Part shown: positions 42,628-45,572 of the stretch, in pieces
Layout of the letters: each line of letters opens with the position of its first letter
Numbering within the stretch: position 1 is the first letter of the stretch
From: Bacteroidaceae bacterium
GTDB taxonomy: Bacteria > Bacteroidota > Bacteroidia > Bacteroidales > Bacteroidaceae
Reading direction: 5' to 3'
Length of the DNA: 45,572 bases
Assembly (NCBI GenBank): GCA_017407905.1
Contig: JAFQVS010000036.1
Location: 1 to 45,572 of the forward strand
Program-made: the position numbers and the translations under genes
Notes under the pieces: model-generated
The model's input: the letters and a program-made list of their open reading frames with translations, nothing else
Database searches by the model: none
What the model was told of the DNA's origin: nothing

Positions 42628-44217
42628 ATGAAAAATTTCAAATATACATTTATTGCGTCGGCATTGGCAGCCTTTACACTCGTAGGCTGTAACGACCTCG
42701 ATACCGAGCCTCTGGGTTCTACTATCACCGCCGACCAGAAGGAGGAGGCTATTGCCTCTAACCCCGAGAGAATCAAGGCAAGCGTTACTGCTATGACCTC
42801 GGCCTTCTACAACTTTGGTAAGATTTTCGACGAGAGCTACCACAACGACCTCGGCTACCCCACCATTATGCTGTGGACCGACAGCCGCGGTACCGACCTT
42901 GTATCCGAGGACATAGGTTACAACTGGTTCTCAATGGCTGTTACATTCGAGGATGCCAACTACACATACTACGGTACACGCCTCATTTGGAGCACCATCT
43001 ACAAGCAGCTGAACACAGTTAACGCTGTAACAGCAATGATTAGCGCCGACACCGAGGATGCCAACCTCAAGTTCTATCTTGCACAGGCTTACGCTATCCG
43101 CGCGTTCGACTACTTTACCCTTGCACAGCTCTACCAGCACACATACGTTGGTAACGAGGACAAGCCCTGTGTACCCATCATCACCGAGGCTAACGCCGAT
43201 GCTGCCGGTTCCGAGGGTTGCCCCCGCGCTACTGTAAAGGAGGTTTATGCACAGATTATGAGCGACATCAACAGCGCAATCGCTATTCTCGAGAACAGCG
43301 ACGTTGTACGCGAGGACAAGCGTTACATCAGCCTCGACGTTGCCTACGGTATCCGTGCACGTGTTAACCTTGTAATGAACAATTGGGAAGCTGCCGCTTC
43401 GGATGCCGACAACGCAATCAAGAACAGCGCTGCCGCTCCCTACGCTATTGACGACCTTAAGAAGCCCGGCTTCAGCGAGATTGAGGACGCATCTTGGATG
43501 TGGGGTATCGTAGTTGCCGAGACCGACCGTCCCGTAACAAGCGGTATCTGTAACTTCCCCTCTCATATGGGTTCACTCAACTACGGCTACGCATCGGTAG
43601 GTGCTTGGCGTTGCATCAACAAGGAGTTGTTCGAGTCAATCCCCTCGACCGACGTTCGTAAGGGCTGGTGGTTGGACGAAGACTGTATGTCAATGAACCT
43701 GAACGCCGAGCAGGCCGACTACGCAATCAACGAGGCAGGCTGTCCTCCCTACACACAGATGAAGTTCGGTTGCTACAAGGACGAGACCTACACAAGCACC
43801 AACGCCAATGATATTCCTCTTATGCGTATCGAGGAGATGTACCTCATCAAGGCCGAGGCCGAGGCAATGGCAGGCAATGCCGCAGCCGGTGCAGCTACAC
43901 TTGAGACACTTATCAAGACCTACCGCGACCCCGCTTACACCTGTATTGCAACAACTCCCGAGACTGTACAGGAGGCTGTATGGAAGCAGCGTCGTATCGA
44001 GCTTTGGGGCGAGGGATTCTCTTACGGCGACCTTATGCGTCTGAAGAAAGGTGTTGACCGTCGCGGCGCAGGCTTTGCCGATCACCTTGTATTCAACATT
44101 CCCGCAGGCGACAAGATTCTCATCTACCCCATCCCCCAAGCCGAGATGGAGCGTAACCCTCTGATTGGTGAGAACAACGAGCTTATGGAAAACCTTCCCG
44201 AACCCGTAACAGAGTAA
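42628..44217 (+). CDS. SusD/RagB-family surface ligand-binding lipoprotein
   Basis: A 529-residue lipoprotein (KNFKYTFIASALAAFTLVGC, Cys21) starting 20 bases after susC. N-terminal SusD part: NDLDTEPLG, then TPR-like helices (about 100-300). The C-terminal RagB region has RIEEMYLIKAEAEAMAGN, WKQRRIELWGEGFSYGDLMRLKKG (core RRIELWGEG) and ILIYPIPQAEMERNP, which is the usual end. It caps the SusC barrel and captures the ligand on the cell surface. Codon use matches susC. A GC-rich hairpin follows, before a third gene of the operon. Confidence 0.97.
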   Translation: MKNFKYTFIASALAAFTLVGCNDLDTEPLGSTITADQKEEAIASNPERIKASVTAMTSAFYNFGKIFDESYHNDLGYPTIMLWTDSRGTDLVSEDIGYNWFSMAVTFEDANYTYYGTRLIWSTIYKQLNTVNAVTAMISADTEDANLKFYLAQAYAIRAFDYFTLAQLYQHTYVGNEDKPCVPIITEANADAAGSEGCPRATVKEVYAQIMSDINSAIAILENSDVVREDKRYISLDVAYGIRARVNLVMNNWEAAASDADNAIKNSAAAPYAIDDLKKPGFSEIEDASWMWGIVVAETDRPVTSGICNFPSHMGSLNYGYASVGAWRCINKELFESIPSTDVRKGWWLDEDCMSMNLNAEQADYAINEAGCPPYTQMKFGCYKDETYTSTNANDIPLMRIEEMYLIKAEAEAMAGNAAAGAATLETLIKTYRDPAYTCIATTPETVQEAVWKQRRIELWGEGFSYGDLMRLKKGVDRRGAGFADHLVFNIPAGDKILIYPIPQAEMERNPLIGENNELMENLPEPVTE

Positions 44218-44242
44218 AAAACATAAAATTCGGTTCCCCACC

Positions 44243-44269
44243 CTCCCGCGCCACACAAAAGCGCGGGAG
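44243..44269 (+). other. Intercistronic GC-rich hairpin between susD and the third gene
   Basis: CTCCCGCGC (44243-44251) pairs with GCGCGGGAG (44261-44269), flanked by a TTCGG/CCGAA outer pair. No T-run follows, so it probably stabilises or processes the susCD mRNA segment or reduces expression of the next gene. Confidence 0.65.
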
Positions 44270-44304
44270 AGTGAAAGCCGAAAGACATTAAAATAAATAA
44301 AATT

Positions 44305-45138
44305 ATGAAACTTTATAAATCATTACTTATTTTGTCGATGGTAGCTGTTGCAGGCCTCTTCACAGCTTGTAGCGAGGATGGTTATTGGGATAAGTACAAT
44401 TTCCAGAACGACACATACTCATTCGAGCGCGCTTCAAACAGCTACAGCCTTAAAGCAACCGACGAATTTTCAGAAGTTAAGGTTACCGTTGTAAGAGGTA
44501 CCACAAAGGGAAATGTTGATGTTCTCACAACACTTTCTGCAAACAGCGATATTATCACTCTTGCCGACACAGCAGCACACTTTGTCGATGGCAGCAGCAC
44601 AGCCGAGATTTCAATCCTGATTAACCAATCTAAGATTGAGATGGGCGTTAACTACAAAGCCGATGTAACATTGAATGTTCCCGAGGAGCAGCTATCGGTA
44701 TCGGGTGCCACAACCTACACACTCTCATTTATTGTTGATTACAATTGGGTAGCAGCAGGTAAGGGTATCTATCAGAGTGGATTGTTTGGCGAGCAGATGG
44801 AGTGCACATTCGAGATGGCCGAGGGTTACAAAGGTGGCTACTACTGCCGCGTATCTCCCTTCAATCCCGGTTACTCAATTCCCTTCTTCCTCGACGAGGC
44901 AGGAAACGCAGTAGGCATCCCCTCGGGTATATACAATATGGGTATCAAAGTAAACGGTGCATCATTCGACTTCTACTACGACCCCGCAGGCGGTTACGGC
45001 AGCTATTGCAAGCCTTTCACAAACGATGGAAATGTATATTACCTATATGGCGTTTGGAATTCAGGTGGTAACCCCGCTTGGATTGCAGCAGACGCATTTA
45101 TGTGGACAGAGGGTTGGCCCGGCGCAGCAGCCGAGTAA
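44305..45138 (+). CDS. SusD-linked outer-membrane lipoprotein of unknown type
   Basis: A 277-residue lipoprotein (KLYKSLLILSMVAVAGLFTAC, Cys22). An N-terminal beta-rich domain (about 35-145) resembles the Calx-beta/Ig-like domains seen in SusE/F-like and other SusD-linked proteins. The C-terminal part is rich in aromatic and Gly residues (GGYYCRVSPFNPG, FDFYYDPAGGYGSYC, YYLYGVWNSGGNPAW), plausible for ligand binding. It occupies the SusE/F position, but I did not recognise a SusE or SusF signature. A strong terminator follows. I infer that it assists SusD in capture of the same ligand. Confidence 0.8.
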   Translation: MKLYKSLLILSMVAVAGLFTACSEDGYWDKYNFQNDTYSFERASNSYSLKATDEFSEVKVTVVRGTTKGNVDVLTTLSANSDIITLADTAAHFVDGSSTAEISILINQSKIEMGVNYKADVTLNVPEEQLSVSGATTYTLSFIVDYNWVAAGKGIYQSGLFGEQMECTFEMAEGYKGGYYCRVSPFNPGYSIPFFLDEAGNAVGIPSGIYNMGIKVNGASFDFYYDPAGGYGSYCKPFTNDGNVYYLYGVWNSGGNPAWIAADAFMWTEGWPGAAAE

Positions 45139-45162
45139 TTTTCCTCTCGACGTAAATAATTC

Positions 45163-45199
45163 AAATGGATGGTTCTTTTTAAGAGCCATCCATTTTTTT
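45163..45199 (+). terminator. Terminator of the susCD operon
   Basis: AAATGGATGGTTCTT (45163-45177) pairs with AAGAGCCATCCATTT (45181-45195) with one G-T pair, followed by T to 45199. It lies 24 bases after the stop of the third gene. Confidence 0.85.
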
Positions 45200-45211
45200 A
45201 AATTTGTAAAT

Positions 45212-45572
45212 ACCCCACAAAAAAACCGCTCCTCTTTTTTGTAATAAAGAGGAGCTCCCCAACGGGGGGAGGAGTTAAAACAACCACAAACAATAGTGTT
45301 TTTTAATGTACAATCGAACTCCTCAGACGCTACGCGCCAGCTCCTCTTTGTCGAAAGAGGAGCAGCAATAACGCTCATAATAATTTAAAACACCCCAAAA
45401 AACCGCTCCTCTTTTTTGTAATAAAGAGGAGCTCCCCAACGGGGTGAGGAGTTAAAACAACCACAAACAATAGTGTTTTTTAATGTACAATCGAACTCCT
45501 CAGACGCTACGCGCCAGCTCCTCTTTGTCGAAAGAGGAGCAGCAATAACGCTCATAATAATTTAAAACACCC
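45212..45572. repeat. 177-bp tandem repeat with internal hairpins, truncated by the window end
   Basis: Two nearly identical copies: copy 1 from about 45212 to 45391 and copy 2 from about 45392 to 45568, with a third beginning (ACCC) at the edge. The copies differ by a 3-base length difference near the start and one substitution (G at 45268, T at 45445). Each has several GAGGAG/CTCCTC palindromes: CTCCTCTTTTTTGTAATAAAGAGGAG, given here only as the 26-base landmark near 45230-45255, and GCTCCTCTTT-GTCG-AAAGAGGAGC near 45332-45363. It resembles a non-coding palindromic repeat family rather than a gene. Its full size is not visible. Confidence 0.8.

Larger units (their letters stand above)
45139..45572. 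other. Intergenic region after the susCD operon, running off the window
   Basis: 434 bases containing a terminator (45163-45199) and then a 177-bp tandem repeat. No credible gene is seen; a minus-strand frame across 45061-45378 is an artefact of the repeat and the gene end. Confidence 0.7.

Noticed and set aside
45061..45378. Minus-strand frame over the 3' end of the last gene and the tandem repeat
   Set aside because: It overlaps the end of a well supported gene and its translation follows the repeat.

Overview
The window is chromosomal DNA from a member of the Bacteroidota, most likely order Bacteroidales. The evidence is a SusC/SusD pair, a secreted protease with a type IX secretion (T9SS)-like C-terminal tail, many lipoproteins with Bacteroidota-type signal peptides, an OmpH/Skp-like protein, and promoters of the Bacteroidota form (TTTG, about 20 bp, TAnnTTTG or TAnnTTCG). 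The family or genus cannot be fixed from sequence reading alone. No phage, plasmid, insertion sequence or CRISPR array was seen.

Layout. 1-416: a palindrome-rich intergenic element and a strong terminator. 417-968: an AT-richer hexapeptide acyltransferase. About 1.05-5.6 kb: a very large C1-family protease with LamG, PKD and T9SS-like domains. 5.7-11.2 kb: a complete tripartite RND efflux operon (adaptor, pump, TolC-like channel). 11.5-13.3 kb: a phosphoglucomutase. 13.4-18.3 kb: a minus-strand operon of a flippase, an M23 peptidase and a C69 dipeptidase. Divergent from it at 18.5-21.6 kb are three glycosyltransferases. Flippase plus glycosyltransferases suggest a small surface-glycan locus, but no polymerase or priming transferase is present. 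21.9-23.2 kb: an NCS2 nucleobase permease. 23.3-23.6 kb: a tRNA operon (Ser-GCT, Glu-CTC, Glu-CTC) with its own promoter and terminator.

23.8-29.1 kb holds housekeeping genes: nadC divergent from rlmH, an EEP-family phosphohydrolase, a parallel beta-helix lipoprotein and aminoacyl-histidine dipeptidase. 29.2-33.1 kb contains a small conserved membrane protein, an OmpH-like protein, thioredoxin and a beta-helix carbohydrate-binding-type lipoprotein. This segment is bracketed by two related tandem repeat arrays, each pointing inward toward the gene it precedes. 33.3-38.7 kb: aspartate ammonia-lyase, a single-chain NfnAB-like flavoprotein, and seryl-tRNA synthetase. 39.3-45.1 kb: a SusC-SusD-lipoprotein operon for uptake of an unknown ligand. 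The right edge enters a 177-bp tandem repeat cut by the window end.

The most unusual structure is the pair of arrays at 29226-29402 and 32910-33089. Each has three copies, about 83-86 bp apart, of a -7 promoter box. Most boxes are embedded in a 26-bp GCGC palindrome, and between boxes lies a small hairpin with a constant TAAA loop and a T-run. Arm bases differ between arrays in paired fashion, which suggests the structure is maintained. The role (tandem promoters, short RNAs, or a mobile palindromic repeat) is inference.
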